Part shown: in pieces, positions 11,018 to 22,582 of the stretch | How the letters are laid out: every line of letters begins with the position of its first letter | Numbering within the stretch: position 1 is the stretch's first letter | DNA from: Harmothoe impar | Taxonomy: Eukaryota; Annelida; Polychaeta; Phyllodocida; Polynoidae | NCBI GenBank assembly: GCA_947462335.1 | Contig: OX381718.1 | Span: forward strand, 40,330,976-40,394,975 | Reading direction: 5' to 3' | DNA length: 64,000 bases | Program-made: the position numbers and the translations under genes | The notes under the pieces: model-generated | What the model saw: only the letters and a program-made list of their open reading frames with translations | Told to the model about the DNA's origin: nothing | The model's database searches: none

Positions 11018-12593
11018 GTTTTCCACTCCCGCTACAACGGGAGCGTAGACTTCTATCAGGATTGGAACAGCTACAGAGTGGGTTTCAGGGAGCTGACGGG
11101 AGAGATTTGGCTCACCAAACAACATGACAAACAGCTCAAAATAGAGTTCACTACTCCGGAAGGAGGTGTGAAATATGCAGAATACAAGTCCTTCTTTCTT
11201 GATTCCGAGACTCACCAATTCAGGCTTACTGTCTCAGGCTATTCTGGAGGTAACCCCCCTGGTATGTTCAGTTTGTATACCTCTATTCAATACTATGTGC
11301 AAAATGCCGAAACCCAACTATTCTGAGCTCTGGGGACCTATGTTGTCCAGTTCAAGCAACTCGGCAGAGTAGAGTAGCCTGTCTCTGAGTACTCTCTCCA
11401 TAAGTTTGGAGGTAGTTTACAGAAGACTAATTTTTTTTAACCGGTTTTTATTTTTACCTAGGGTTAACATTCAGCTGAGCCGATCTCCCATGATGGGGTA
11501 GCACGTGACAGCTAGCACCCCTTATTTTTTGATAATATATTAATAGTTCTCTTCATGTCACGGTTTATTATCTGTCTTAACTAGCTAAGAGCCAACTTAT
11601 AAAAATTTTGAATAGTAAATGATATGATGACTAATGGACATACAAGGACAAGACAAATACAGTATGATTGGATGATAAACAGTCCCTCTCTCACTCTTTC
11701 CCTCCCTCCCTCACTCTCTCCCTTCCTCCCTCCTTCCCTCCCTCCCTCACTCTTTCCCTCCCTCCCTTCCTCGCTCCATCCCTCCCTCCCTCCCGCTCTC
11801 CCTCCCTCACTCTCCCCCTTCCTCCCTCCTTCCCTCCCTCCCTCACTCTTTCCCTCCCTCCCTTCCTCGCTCCATCCCTCCCTCCCTCCCGCTCTCCCTC
11901 CCTCACTCTCTCCCTCCCTTCCTCCCTCCATCCCTCTCTCACTCACTCACTCACTCCTTCACTCTCTCACTCACTCACTCACTACCATGCTAGGCCCTGC
12001 CGTGCCATGCCCTGCAATATCATCCCCAAACATCCCCTGCCTCGCCATGCCCTGCCATGTTACATCCTGCCCTGCCCTTTAATACCATGCCCTGGAATGC
12101 CCTACCACACCTTGTAATGCCTTGCCCCTGACTATACCTTCTTCCATACCCCTCTTACCTCCCAGGCCTAAAGGATACCTGTCAGAAGCTTTAATAAAAA
12201 TAGATGACAGACAGACAGTGTTTTTCCTCCATTGACAGCAACGCAAATACAGAAGTTGACAGACTGACAGCACATTTTTCACTGTTGACAGCAATGGAAA
12301 CATACATATAGTATTTCCTGTAGAGTATTGTACATGGGCCTATGTACTAAAGTACTAAGAGACATAATGCATGTATATGGCCCTCGTCGGCTTCCATAGT
12401 ACGTAACGATGAGTACTCAGGATCTTGTGCTGCTGGACACATGGACGGTTGGTGGTACGGTGATTGTCTTCAGAGTAACCTGAATGGCCTTTATGGCAGC
12501 ATAAAACATGGTAAAGGGGTGAACTGGGGTAAATTGAGGAACTATACAGTATCCATGACGTCCACTAGGATGCTGATGCGACGAAAGCCCTAA
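11018..12593 (+). CDS. Fibrinogen-related domain (FReD) protein, C-terminal two exons
   Basis: Exon 11018-11249 follows a TTCTTCAATCTAG acceptor and encodes VFHSRYNGSVDFYQDWNSY, then TGEIWL and HQFRLTVSGYSG. Exon 12400-12593 encodes RNDEYSGSCAAGHMDGWWYG, then DCLQSNLNGLYG and a final basic tail to a TAA. These match the core of a fibrinogen C-terminal domain, including the paired cysteines and the WW(Y) and NLNG motifs. FReDs are usually secreted, lectin-like recognition modules. Phases join (1+2), but the usual block between GYSG and the acidic calcium loop (AGDSL..HNG..FST) is missing. The WLGN-type stretch is also shortened. The upstream half (the first cysteine and GGGWT) was not found on this strand. 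Either exons lie further upstream or undetected, or the locus is a partial gene or pseudogene. The 1.15-kb intron holds a large CT microsatellite. Confidence 0.75.
11683..11984. repeat. CCCT/CTCACT pyrimidine microsatellite with 96-bp higher-order period
   Basis: A pure C/T-rich strand of about 300 bp lies in the FReD intron. The landmark TCGCTCCATC recurs 96 bp apart (11771 and 11867), so the array grew by duplication of a 96-bp block. The Pro/Leu/Ser and Arg/Glu/Gly reading frames over it are artefacts. TGCCCTGCCATG-like repeats continue to about 12120. Confidence 0.9.
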
Positions 12594-13399
12594 ATTCTCA
12601 CCAATGTCTCTGCTATACTCGACATAGGCCACATGTACTGAAAGACAATTATTAGATGAGAAAAGAAAACTTGTTTTAGTCTTTTAAAGGTCGATCATAG
12701 CGTTTTAATATATTTTGCCCTTTGTCTTCAATTATGATTTGAATGTAATCTAAACATAATTTAGCAGGGATCCATCCTTTTGTTAATGGATAATCCTATT
12801 ATTTGCAGTAAGGAAATTGGAAGAGGGAGGAAATCTATGAAATCGAAAAATCACCACTTTCTTCCAATTTTCTTACTTTAAATAATTATGTAGACTACAT
12901 GTAGCAATGCCAATTGAAATGAGGGACTATTTATTACCAATGGGTTAACAGCTAGAGATCTGACACGCGTAATAGCGGCGGCTTGTACGTGAGGTTTTAC
13001 CGTACATCCCATGTAATCTTAACACAAAAAGGAAAGGGGGAGTATGGTGGGGCCAGCTGGTGCACAAAAGCAACACTACGAGTTGTGGAAAACTTACGGG
13101 TCCTCACTTTATTCCCTGACTTCTTGTGACGGCTATGGGAGGGAGTCTAGATGGCGGGGGATGTTATCTACAGTTGACAGGGGCTTTATATTGCCCAAGA
13201 TTTATGATTTCTTCTTTATCTAATAAACAACTTATGTATTAGAGCACATACTATGAGGAGACAAACACCAATTGCAGTTTTGAACTTTTATTGCCACAAA
13301 AAGAACCAACCCTTACCGTATTATGACCTGATAACAATAATAATATCAAAGCAGGCTATTTCAATTCAATTATCATTTCTGTGATTCCCAGCTTTCATT

Positions 13400-13650
13400 C
13401 ACCCCTTCAAGGGCCGCATAGTGCCTTAATGCATAATTATTGCCATGGTGCATGAATGCAGCCCTAGTGAGTAACTTGGTTAGGCTACATTCAACCATCG
13501 TGCTGACCATACGGGATTGATACACACCCGAAGAGTCGGCATAATGCAGGAATGCGGCCTTGAAGAGTAGACACGCCAGCGCTGCATCCATACATCACGA
13601 CGACCAAGGACATAACACATTAAAGCACTATGCGGCCATTAAAGGGTTAT
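13400..13650. mobile_element. Palindromic MITE (CCCTTTAAGGG family), full copy
   Basis: Ends CCCCTTCAAGGGCCGCATAG and TATGCGGCCATTAAAGGGTT are inverted. Both internal hairpin regions are present but diverged. Confidence 0.9.
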
Positions 13651-13783
13651 ATACTATTTACAAACATAACCTAATGCCCATTAACCTGCCATTATTCACA
13701 GTTTTAGGACTTTCTACACATGTACATTGTGGACCTTAGTGCGCCATGCTCTACTAACACTCTGCGGTCAACAAGACAAGTCT

Positions 13784-14143
13784 CACCGGGGGGATGTTTC
13801 ACCTCATAAAAACAAACAGTTGTGTAGCCCCGTAAATGCTTTGCTGCCTTCCATATAGTATGCTCGCATCAAGGTGTTGCGGTCAATTTTGTGAGAGCTT
13901 TTACGCACGGGACCCCTTTATTCCAATGTGTACAAGAGCTTCAGGGGTGGAATGGAGGGTGGGAGTCCATTTTTTGAGCAAATGTAAATACATAATTAAT
14001 GGAAGGCCGCCTTTATATTGACCCCTGTAAATGCTTTATGGGTTAGCAAATTCTTTATACACGCAAATGCATTAACACTACCTTTCACAAAGCATTTGCG
14101 GGGTCCACCATTTTTGTCATTTGACGTGAAACAACCCCCAGTG
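13784..14143. mobile_element. Possible 360-bp MITE with CACYGGGGG termini
   Basis: Left CACCGGGGGGATGTTTCAC and right GTGAAACAACCCCCAGTG are near-inverted. The internal phrase GTAAATGCTTT occurs in both orientations. From 14144 to 14775 I see only AT-rich unique DNA. Confidence 0.45.
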
Positions 14144-14869
14144 TTGTAGATAGGAGGGAGAGGCACTAGGTGCATTGTCACTGAACACATAATAATTCAA
14201 TTCAGTATGTACTGTTTCCTTTACTTCTTAGTAATAATTATGTTATATATATAATAGAAACATATAATCATATTTACCAGAATACATAGAAGACACAACG
14301 CCTTCATCCATTGATACCTCCCTTATACATAGTAAAACTGTCAATTCTATATGTTCTTCCAAATACCTATATTCTATCAGAAGTTTAACTTCTTATCTAC
14401 ATCAATTTAAATTCTATTCTAACAATATCAAGATTAATGCGAATTCTCCAACCATTATATAATTATTCTTAATGGCTTCATAAAAATGCCACCATGTAAC
14501 TCATAACCAAATTCATCATTTACCCCTCACAGTTGTTACAAATTGTTATAGTGACTATAATTGAGCACGTGGTTTCATTCTCTCATCACACTTTCTTCAC
14601 ACATACCTCATTGATATAACCTATAAAATACCTGTCGTATATACATGACGTGTAAGCTATGTGGTAGCAGATACTGCTGTATTAAGTGATCTAACGCTTC
14701 ATTTTATAGTTTAAAATTATACAAAAATCTCTCGACATCATGAATTGTAACTCGCAAACTCTCCTAAGCACATATTGCACGTTATGGGGTATCTATCCTT
14801 AACCCACGGGGGAGGGCTTAGACAAAGGACTGCGCACCTTGGGTATATTGTATACCCGAGGGTTAAGTC

Positions 14870-15003
14870 AGATAGACTACACCTGGCCAGGGTCCTTCCA
14901 TATACCCACTGCCCACTGGTCATCGACTCGGTGTATAACACCTCGTCTGGACCCTGTGGGGCAGTGGGTATATGGAAGAACCGTGTCCAGGTGTAGTCTA
15001 TCT
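14870..15003. repeat. Hairpin: 45-bp arms around a 44-bp loop
   Basis: AGATAGACTACACCTGGCCA and onward through 14914 pairs with 14959-15003 with a handful of mismatches. It could be a fold-back element or a transcribed hairpin. Nothing coding. Confidence 0.8.
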
Positions 15004-15041
15004 AACACATGTACCAGTAGCAATATCGTAGGCTGAAATTG

Positions 15042-15262
15042 TTAACCCTCTAAGGACCGCATAATGATTTAATGGGCCATGCCCTTGGTCGTCATGATAC
15101 ATGAATGCAGCCCTCGAGTAACTCGCCAGTGCTGAATTCAAGGATGATGCCAACCCTACGGTGCTGATACACTTTCAAAGTGTAGACTCGCCAGGGTTGC
15201 ATTAATGCATCATGCGGACCAAGGACATGATGCATTAAAGCACTATTCGCCTTTAAAGGTTT
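15042..15262. mobile_element. Palindromic MITE (CCCTTTAAGGG family), full copy
   Basis: Starts GTTAACCCTCTAAGGACCGC and ends near CGCCTTTAAAGG, with both internal hairpins. The next stretch, 15263-16137, holds AT-rich sequence with the phrase GTCAATGGATTTT repeated (15332 and 15363) and no gene. Confidence 0.85.
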
Positions 15263-16137
15263 GCAAACATCATATCACGTATTTCATCACAGCAGGAAAG
15301 TATAAAATTATCTTTCTAGGCCAGACCAAGTTGGTCAATGGATTTTCGCGCACCTCAAAATTGTCAATGGATTTTGCTTCTTTTGCTGGGTTCACTAAGA
15401 GCTTTTGTCTCGACTTTTCGCTCCACTTTTCCGTCTACAAAATCTATTGACAACGTTTTGTTTCGCTCGCATTATTTTTTGAAAATAATATCCATTGACC
15501 AAATTTTTTTGGTGTGGCCCTATATAGGATGGATCAAAATGGGTATACTTCCTTCTCAATTTAGTTCATCCTCTTAATTCTCTAGACTATCTACAGTAAT
15601 GTCCTTCAAAGAATGACAATGGTGCTTTTGTAAGTTTGTAGGTGAAACAAGTGTCGTTGTAATCTCTCTTCAATAGCCATGCAATCTTACCAGATTATTA
15701 AATTTCTGCATCTAAAACAAAATATTTAAAAGCAAACTCCCATGTGCACATATTAGAAATGCATACCTATCACATATATATGTAAATCGATTGGTTTATA
15801 AGGGACAATCGGATGGAAGAATTGCCGGGAAGAAGTGTCGTTTTGGAAGAAACTAACCGTGTACTATGCATAATGCTTAATCAGTGCAAGGTTGGCTTTG
15901 ATATATAGGTGGAATATTGAAACTTCACTAAAATTGAAGTTTCAATACTATTCTGTATAAAACTTTCACCTTAAAATGCCATTTCACTCAGATTACACAT
16001 TGGCAACTGCTTCCAAACATTCTTTGCAATTTCATAACGATTCGCCAAACCGTTACATATATTCTTCACAGTTTACATAATAATATACGTCATTAAACAG
16101 GCCCCCATATTACTACAGCTCATGATAAAACATATTC

Positions 16138-16418
16138 AGGGGCGGATCCATAAAGAGAGAGCAAGAGAGTGGGGAGGGGGGCGGATAATTTTGTCAAAAC
16201 ATTTCAATTGGCTGAGACCCCAGAGATGCCACTCAGTCGCCAATCGAAAGTAGGAAATTTTACAATGTTGGTAGAAAATCAACATAATTCAATACAGAAA
16301 TCCAGCCAAAATGTAGGATTTCCTGCAGAAGTAATAAAAGTGGCATCTCAACATTACCCTTATTTTGTACATTGCTGTTTACCTCCATCACCCATCAAAA
16401 TCCCTGGGTCCGCCCCTG
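16138..16418. mobile_element. MITE with CAGGGGCGGATCC termini
   Basis: Left CAGGGGCGGATCC and right GGGTCCGCCCCTG are inverted. Same family as 28005-28192, the outer insertion at 44370-44730 and probably 51144-51279. No frame for a transposase. Confidence 0.7.
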
Positions 16419-16613
16419 TTCCCTTTTACCACACACTCCCTGATACATTTGTATTATAAACCTTGACAACTCATCATCCTCATGTATCCAGTGTCCACAC
16501 ACGCACCCCCGCATGGTTCCTACGTGTCGTAATAACAATGTGTCATCGCACGGACAAAGTTTCCGGGAATGGCGGGATGTTTGTTGAACGACATGTCACC
16601 GCGTTCAAAGACC

Positions 16614-18180
16614 TCAGTGGATGAAGTATGATGTATTGACGATAAGGTCAAAGTGTTTGGGATGGTCGTAATAGTATTCGTAACCATAGTAACGCGCCAT
16701 GTTCCTCTCGGAGTAGTGGTAGTATGGCTCCCCATGCTGAAAGATACAAAAAGTAAATTACAATTTCCACTTCGCAAAAGATACTACTTGGGTCCTTACT
16801 GTTCACAATTTAACACCAAAATATGGCATTTGTCGTCATGATGGACCAATGCAGCTCCAGTGAGTACGGTAACTTGCCGGTGCTGCATTGGTGCATCATG
16901 CCCAACCTTCAGGGGTGTCTGAACCCCATAGGGTCGACATGATGCTTGAATGCAGCACTGTCGAGTTACTCACCAAGGCTGCATTAATGCATCATGACGA
17001 TCAAGGGCATTTTGCATTAAGGTATCATGACGGCCTCAAAGGGTTAACTGAAATTGTATCTCTAATTGTTGACTGACCTGAGTTCGCTCCCAGAGGATGG
17101 ATGTGTGGAGGATGACAAGGCCGACGAGAAACGAGAAGGTGAAGATGGCCACGAAGTGTCCCAGTACACCGTCGTCTCTCACACTGAAATAGGCAACATT
17201 AGGGAGTGACCATTTTTTAGCAACAGGGGGGGGGCAAAAAAATTTGGACCCCTTGACCGGGGGGGGGGGGGGCAAAAAAATTTGGACCCCTCTTGGGGGG
17301 GTGTCAAAATAATTTAACCTGTTTTGAGCCAAAAAGCCCGCGCGTAACTATGCTTCAAAGGGCCCGCGCGCGAGCCGATTTTCGGCCGTAAGGGGGGGGG
17401 GGGGGTGTACAAAATTTGTTGTTAAAAAATGATCACTCCCTAAGAATGACCATAGAGATATGTCCTTGGAATGACACAAAGTGTCTCACACTGAAATAGG
17501 CAACATTAGAATAACATGAAGTGTCCCAGTATACCCTTGTCTCTCACACTGAAATAGGCAACATTTAATAGAATGACACAAAGTGTCCCGCCAAGTGTCC
17601 CAGTGCACTCTCTCTCACACTGAATTCTGAGATAGGTAACATTAGAATAACATGAAGTGTCCCAAAACACCATCGTTTCTCACACTGAAATAGGCAACAT
17701 TACTAATTTGTGTCATTCTATTATAAATGTCATTAGAATGACACAAAGTGTCCCAGTATACCGTCGTCTCCGACACTGACATAGGAAACATTAAAATAAC
17801 ACAAAGATTTTGTTAAAGTGTCCCAGCACACCATAATATAATTAATAATCTCTCACACTTGAATAGCTCTGTGACATATTTCACATATGGTATGGTAAAA
17901 TCCACCTATTATCGCTCGGGCAGTGAAAATGTATTGGGTTGGAAACAACAGTTTGTGACGATATAAGTCACAAAGTCCACTCGAAATATAACCAAGAACA
18001 AACGTGATATTCGTCTGGTACTAAAAACTCTTTGAACAGGTGTAAATAGAACTTATAAAAGACAATATGGATGTTTTATAAGGAGAACGGAAGCGAGGAA
18101 GGGCTAGCATTTTTCGTAAAATATGTCACAACTTACTTTAGATCACCTTCGTCGACGTCAACATCATCCACGATCTTCAT
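16614..18180 (-). CDS. Small single-pass membrane protein (90 aa), three exons, unrecognised
   Basis: Exons on the minus strand: 18137-18180 (44 nt), 17078-17183 (106 nt) and 16614-16736 (123 nt). Donors are GTAAGT-like (18135-18136) and GTCAGT (17076-17077). Acceptors are TTTCAG at 17184-17185 and 16737-16738. Phases join at 2+1 and 0. The start ATG at 18180 follows CAACAACC. The protein has an acidic N-terminus (MKIVDDVDVDEGDL), one hydrophobic helix (VAIFTFSFLVGLVILHTSIL, about residues 26-45) and a polar, very Tyr-rich tail (YYHYSERNMARYYGYEYYYD) ending NTSYFIH. I do not recognise the family. The single helix and small size suggest a SMIM-like or organelle inner-membrane accessory protein, but that is inference. 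The frame is open upstream of the ATG, so an earlier start is possible. Confidence 0.65.
16811..17047. mobile_element. Palindromic MITE filling intron 2 of the small membrane gene
   Basis: Carries GTCGTCATGATGGACCAATG, the two hairpins and the right end CCTCAAAGGGTTAA. The intron (16737-17077) is 341 bp, of which about 237 bp is this element. Its right end is 30 bp from the exon at 17078-17183. Confidence 0.85.
17200..17442. mobile_element. MITE with TTAGGGAGTGACCATTTTTT termini, in intron 1 of the small membrane gene
   Basis: Left AGGGAGTGACCATTTTTTAG and right AAAAAATGATCACTCCCTAA are inverted. The interior has G tracts and repeated CAAAAAAATTTGGACCCC. It lies 16 bp upstream of the exon-2 acceptor and interrupts the tandem array described next. 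Related ends are seen near 33395, 45214 and 61155. Confidence 0.8.
17455..17870. repeat. Tandem array of degenerate exon-2 acceptor copies in intron 1
   Basis: Six units of about 58-75 bp resemble the DNA that forms the start of exon 2 and its splice acceptor (17151-17200). Each contains AAGTGTCCCAGTA followed by CTCACACTGAAATAGGCAAC in some variant. On the minus strand the best-preserved units (near 17515, 17652 and 17744) still read CAG then TGTGAGA or a one-base variant. The units are diverged, so the duplications are not recent. Confidence 0.8.
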
Positions 18181-19367
18181 GGTTGTTGCTAAGGTCCAGC
18201 GTCTCACCGCCGACACGCACATATACCTGACATTACCTGGGCAACAAACATACAACTTCTGCACGAAATCCTTCCCTGAAACAAGGGTGTTCTGTCTCAG
18301 AGGTCCTACCCTCCTCGTCTTGTTTACGCCTTTGTTCCGGAATAAAACACCAGACGGCAGAACGCGCACTTAGTTCACTAAGCGGACAGCAGGGTGCGTG
18401 ACCGAGTGGTAGCCGAGTTCGCGCCACTAGATCCATTTATACTTCACAGAGTCGATCCATTTTGGGGTTGAATTATCAGGGTCAGATGAGGATTTTAGAG
18501 GGACTGGGGTCCGACTTCCCCCTTAAAAAAAACACAATTAAAATATCTCTAGGCCTAAGTCACTTAGGGTAAATGTGGGTAATATCGTGCATGTGGTAAT
18601 ATCGCGCACCCCCCCCTAAGGGAGCGTTCATTATTTATGGCAGGGGGGGGGGATGAGATTTTCGTTCGGCAAATACCCCAAAATGAACCGCCCCCCCCTC
18701 GCGAATACCCTAAAATGAACTGCCCCCCCCTCGGAAATATGCTAAAATGAACCGCCCCCCCCTCGGAAATATGCTAAAATAAACTGCCCCCCCCCAACTA
18801 TAGGAAAGCACAAACAATTGTGTAACAAGGTAAACTTAAAGAAATGGTCATTACCTGCTACAAACAATGTTCATATCCCCCACCCCAAATTGTTTGGAAA
18901 TCTTCTGCGATGCACCCTTTAGCGCACGCCCTTTCTTATAGGTCTAGTAAGGAAGATGCTATTTCACTAAAAACAGCAGGCTGAATTATCTTTAAATACA
19001 GATTTACTCTATCATATATGTGACCCTCATACAATTCCCTTTCATAGCTACAACACGGTACACATCTAGATATAGATACGCTATAGCTGTGGTACATCAA
19101 TTAGGGATATTAAAACATGGAAATTCTAAAAAGGAAAAAAGTCCATGATTTTCTGAAGTTGGTGATGTATGCCCTTCTGAGCAGTGCAATCCAAGTACAG
19201 CGGTGCTACTTGGGGGTTTGGGGAAAATTTGGAAAGTCTAGACTTGAGATGGTGCATTCAGATTCATTTGGGCACAAAATATATTGAGGTTCAACTCTGC
19301 TTTATCCAAAATGAAGCTGGATGGATCCTTGTTTTTGAAGGGAAGGCTTTTGGAAAATTTGAAATAC

Positions 19368-19548
19368 CGTATTCGACGTAATAAGCGCACACCCCCTAAT
19401 AAGCGCACACCCCCCGTTTTTGGCCCATTTTTATACTACAAATAACCAAAAATATCTCAATTTTTGACCCCAATTAAACTCTTAACTACTAAAAAGTGTC
19501 TATCATCATTTTTTAAGCGCACTGTGCGCTTATTACATCGAATACGGT
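19368..19548. mobile_element. MITE with CCGTATTCGA termini, copy 2
   Basis: TACCGTATTCGACGTAATAA at the left and TTACATCGAATACGGTA at the right, with TA flanks and GTGCGCTTATTA near both ends. Shorter sister of 9990-10218. Confidence 0.8.
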
Positions 19549-20433
19549 AGTGTATTATCCAGCCTTTATAGGGCCTAGCTATCTGTCCTTGATGATTGGG
19601 ACAGGAGCGAAAGACCTTTCAAAATTGAATTTATAGACTTGAAATGATGCATTTTGGCACAAAGATATTAAGGATCATATGGGTGGTTCTAACCAATCGT
19701 TGACATATCACAATTTTGAGTTTAGTAGGCTGTATTTCTGTGGAAATTCTGTGAAACTAACTTTTATACATCCTATCAGGTCGGTTTCATATAGGGCTGT
19801 AAGGGGCACCATAGTTTTACCCATCTGTGACCAATATTAAAGCCGTCAGAGGCTGAAAATCAGCTAAAATCAGCTAAATATGAAGTTTTTTTTACCATTT
19901 TTTTCAATAGAGCAATATTCTAGACTGTACCATGAAAAACGTGAAAGAGATTTATACATTTTCTCATAATTTACCTATAGGCACTGAATGAACGAAATAC
20001 TGTAAATGTTTAAATCTTTCATTTTACCTAAAATCTAAGTTCCTAGGTGACTGGATAAATGTTGTGTACTTTTGAAGCTACGAGTCACTCACTTATTAGG
20101 CCAAAAGACACCCCCCATAGCTTTTTATAGAAATATCATAGAATGATACCATGAGTGATGATGCAATACCTAATACCTATATATATATATCCGAAAAGAA
20201 TTTTAAGAAATATTGAAAACTCTGGGCACAATAGCCAATTGAATGATACCATTGAAAAGTTGTGTATTTTCTTTGAGGCTACGAGTCACTCAGAAATAAA
20301 ATATGATATCATCACAGCTGCCATATTTATCACATTTAACTATCTATTTTACACATAAAATACCTCTATAATAAAGGGAACCATCTTGCAAAACGAGACT
20401 GTTCTCATATATATTTGTATACTCATAGAGCAG

Positions 20434-20766
20434 CGTCAACCACGCATCACGCGACTACGCGTCACACAGTTACGCATCACGCATTTAAAGCACAGATCTG
20501 GGTTCCCTGGGCATAGGGCTACATTTTGGTGTTTGTTGGGTGTAAATCGGACCATTATTAAGGGAGCTGTGCTAGGGAAATGTCCAGCAAAAAAATATAC
20601 ATTATTTTCTCCTGTATAAAACGATTTCCGTTTCCATGCGTGACGCAACTACGCGTCATGGAACTACGCATCACGCCCCTAAATGCCAGATCTGTCTTCC
20701 TTTAACAAAGAGCTACATTTTGGTCTTTGTTTGGTGTAAATCGGACCATTATTAAGGGAGCTGTGC
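20434..20766. repeat. Two direct copies, 195-bp period, rich in CGTCA/TGACG boxes
   Basis: The block from ACTACGC..GTCA through TGTAAATCGGACCATTATTA recurs after 195 bp. Each copy starts with several CGCATCACGC and TACGCGTCA phrases. Confidence 0.75.
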
Positions 20767-21323
20767 AAGGGGAGTGTTGCTATATTACATTTTCACTATT
20801 TTAAGAGGGAACTAAATTTATCCAATAGTGGAAAATGGTGGATTTCCATTACAATAGATACAATTAGTGACTCTAAATGGATACAAAATTAGAACTGTAA
20901 TGGATATTAGAACACAATAGACCATGCTCTTATGGTTTAATCTATATAGAACTTGATAATTGTCCGATTTATACACTGTAAAAGCTGGCAAGAAGCTAAT
21001 CATCTCCATTTCCAGGCCGGCTAGGGTGTGACAATGTTGATGCATCATAGCTGTTTGGAGTTTGTTTGAACTAACAACACCCCGTCCCATATTTATGAGC
21101 CTGTGTGTGATTGTACTATGAATCCAAAGTGTAAAGATATGGCATCCTCAAGTAGTAATATCTCAGGTTCTACCTGGACTAGAATTAAAAGGTAAAGAGG
21201 TGAATACTCTCCAGTGTAATGTCTAAAGGTGTAGTGTAATCAGGAATACACCACCATTGAATTTGCTCTCCCCTCCCTACCCTAACCATTCCTTATTACT
21301 CCCTACCACCAGCATGTGGCATA

Positions 21324-21735
21324 TGAGGCTACGAGTCACTCATAAATACACCTCTCTTCATAGACATGGCAGGGGCACTTAGGATATATAGAGGCCCGAG
21401 ACCCTTATACCAGTTCAAAGGCGATATGCCCTATTATAAAATCAAGTAGAAATTAACAGTATTCCCTAGGTTTCTAGCTTTAAGAGATATTTGGCGTAGT
21501 AGCAAGAAAAATTCGTCATTAGAACCAATGCCCCCAAACTTTGCACAAGTTTACCCATTTTCTTAAAGAAAGAAAAAAAGTTATAAAAATATGACCAGAT
21601 AGAAGAAAATCATATAGATATGACCCAAAACATCTCCCCTATACATTATAAATAACTCCCATGACCAAGGATACCTGGAGATAAGAGAAAATGCTGAATC
21701 TATTATAAAAGAATAAGTGAGTGACTCGTAGCCTC
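21324..21735. mobile_element. 412-bp element with TGAGGCTACGAGTCACTCA inverted ends
   Basis: The 19-bp end occurs at 21324 and inverted at 21717-21735. Two further copies of the end motif in direct orientation lie at 20074 and 20275. No coding capacity. Confidence 0.7.
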
Positions 21736-22387
21736 ACAGAGATTCAAGTGAATTGGGATAGGATCTTCGCCTGGCTACCATAGCAGCAGTTTTGGGATTT
21801 AATAGTTCCAAATTTGTACACAGTTGGCCTAAGACCCCTACTATACTGAGGCAAAAGGAATTTTATCTGCTGATGAATTTGAAAATTATCCCCCGAGGCT
21901 CCCCGACAGGCCAAATGTCAACGATTGGTCAGAACCACCCATATCTGTATTTGCCTTGTCTATTTGGGGCTGGCTCCCAATCTGCCGTTCTGATACGAGA
22001 CCTATATGAATGCACAAAAGGTGGTAATGACGTCACTATGTGGTGGTGTTCTTGGAAAATGCCTGTCTACTTTTAGGAAACTGTTTATGAGCAATACCCC
22101 TGACACTTTGGACTAGAAAGAGCTACGTTAGAGAAGCCCAGCCTCTGGTGACAGTGTTCTTCCTGTGGTCAGTAAATATATTTCCGCTAGGTGACAAAGC
22201 TAGGTTTGGGCATGAGAAAGGGCACAGCTTTGGAGTCAGAAAGGGCCAAGGTTGGACACAGAAAGGGTCAGATTTTGCCATTCTCTTGTTTTTTTGAAAT
22301 CTTAATTGCATATTTTGATTATGATGAAGCCTAGGAGTGAGGTTTAGCCCAGGCGACATGCCACTGTCATCAGCGCAGCACCACAAC

Positions 22388-22582
22388 TACCGTAAATTCC
22401 AGCGTACTATCCGTGGGTTGTATGTGAATCAAACTCAGTTTTCATTTAATACCAAGTATGCCTATATAGGGTGCCGGTTATACAAGGGCTTTTATTACCT
22501 ATAGAACAGTGCTATATGGAGATTTTCAGATCCAAAAACGGGTTATATGCAAGATGCAGGTAATACACTGAAATTTACAGTA
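22388..22582. mobile_element. MITE with TACCGTAAATTCC / GGGTTATA ends
   Basis: Starts TACCGTAAATTCCAGCGTAC and ends CTGAAATTTACAGTA, with GGGTTATA phrases inside. Sisters at 24388-24595, 33566-33685, 37038-37273 and 54357-54474. Confidence 0.6.

Larger units (their letters stand above)
19677..21944. repeat. 2.27-kb interval framed by 30-bp inverted repeats
   Basis: ATATGGGTGGTTCTAACCAA (19678 onward) recurs inverted at 21915-21944 with few mismatches. It may mark a further nested non-autonomous transposon. Inside are GCTACGAGTCACTCA repeats (20077, 20277, 21330 and inverted at 21718) and the 195-bp duplication at 20434-20766. Confidence 0.45.

Noticed and set aside
11581..12117. Pro/Ser/Leu-rich and Arg/Glu/Gly-rich frames
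   Set aside because: Simple translations of the CT/AG microsatellite; no start context or splice structure.
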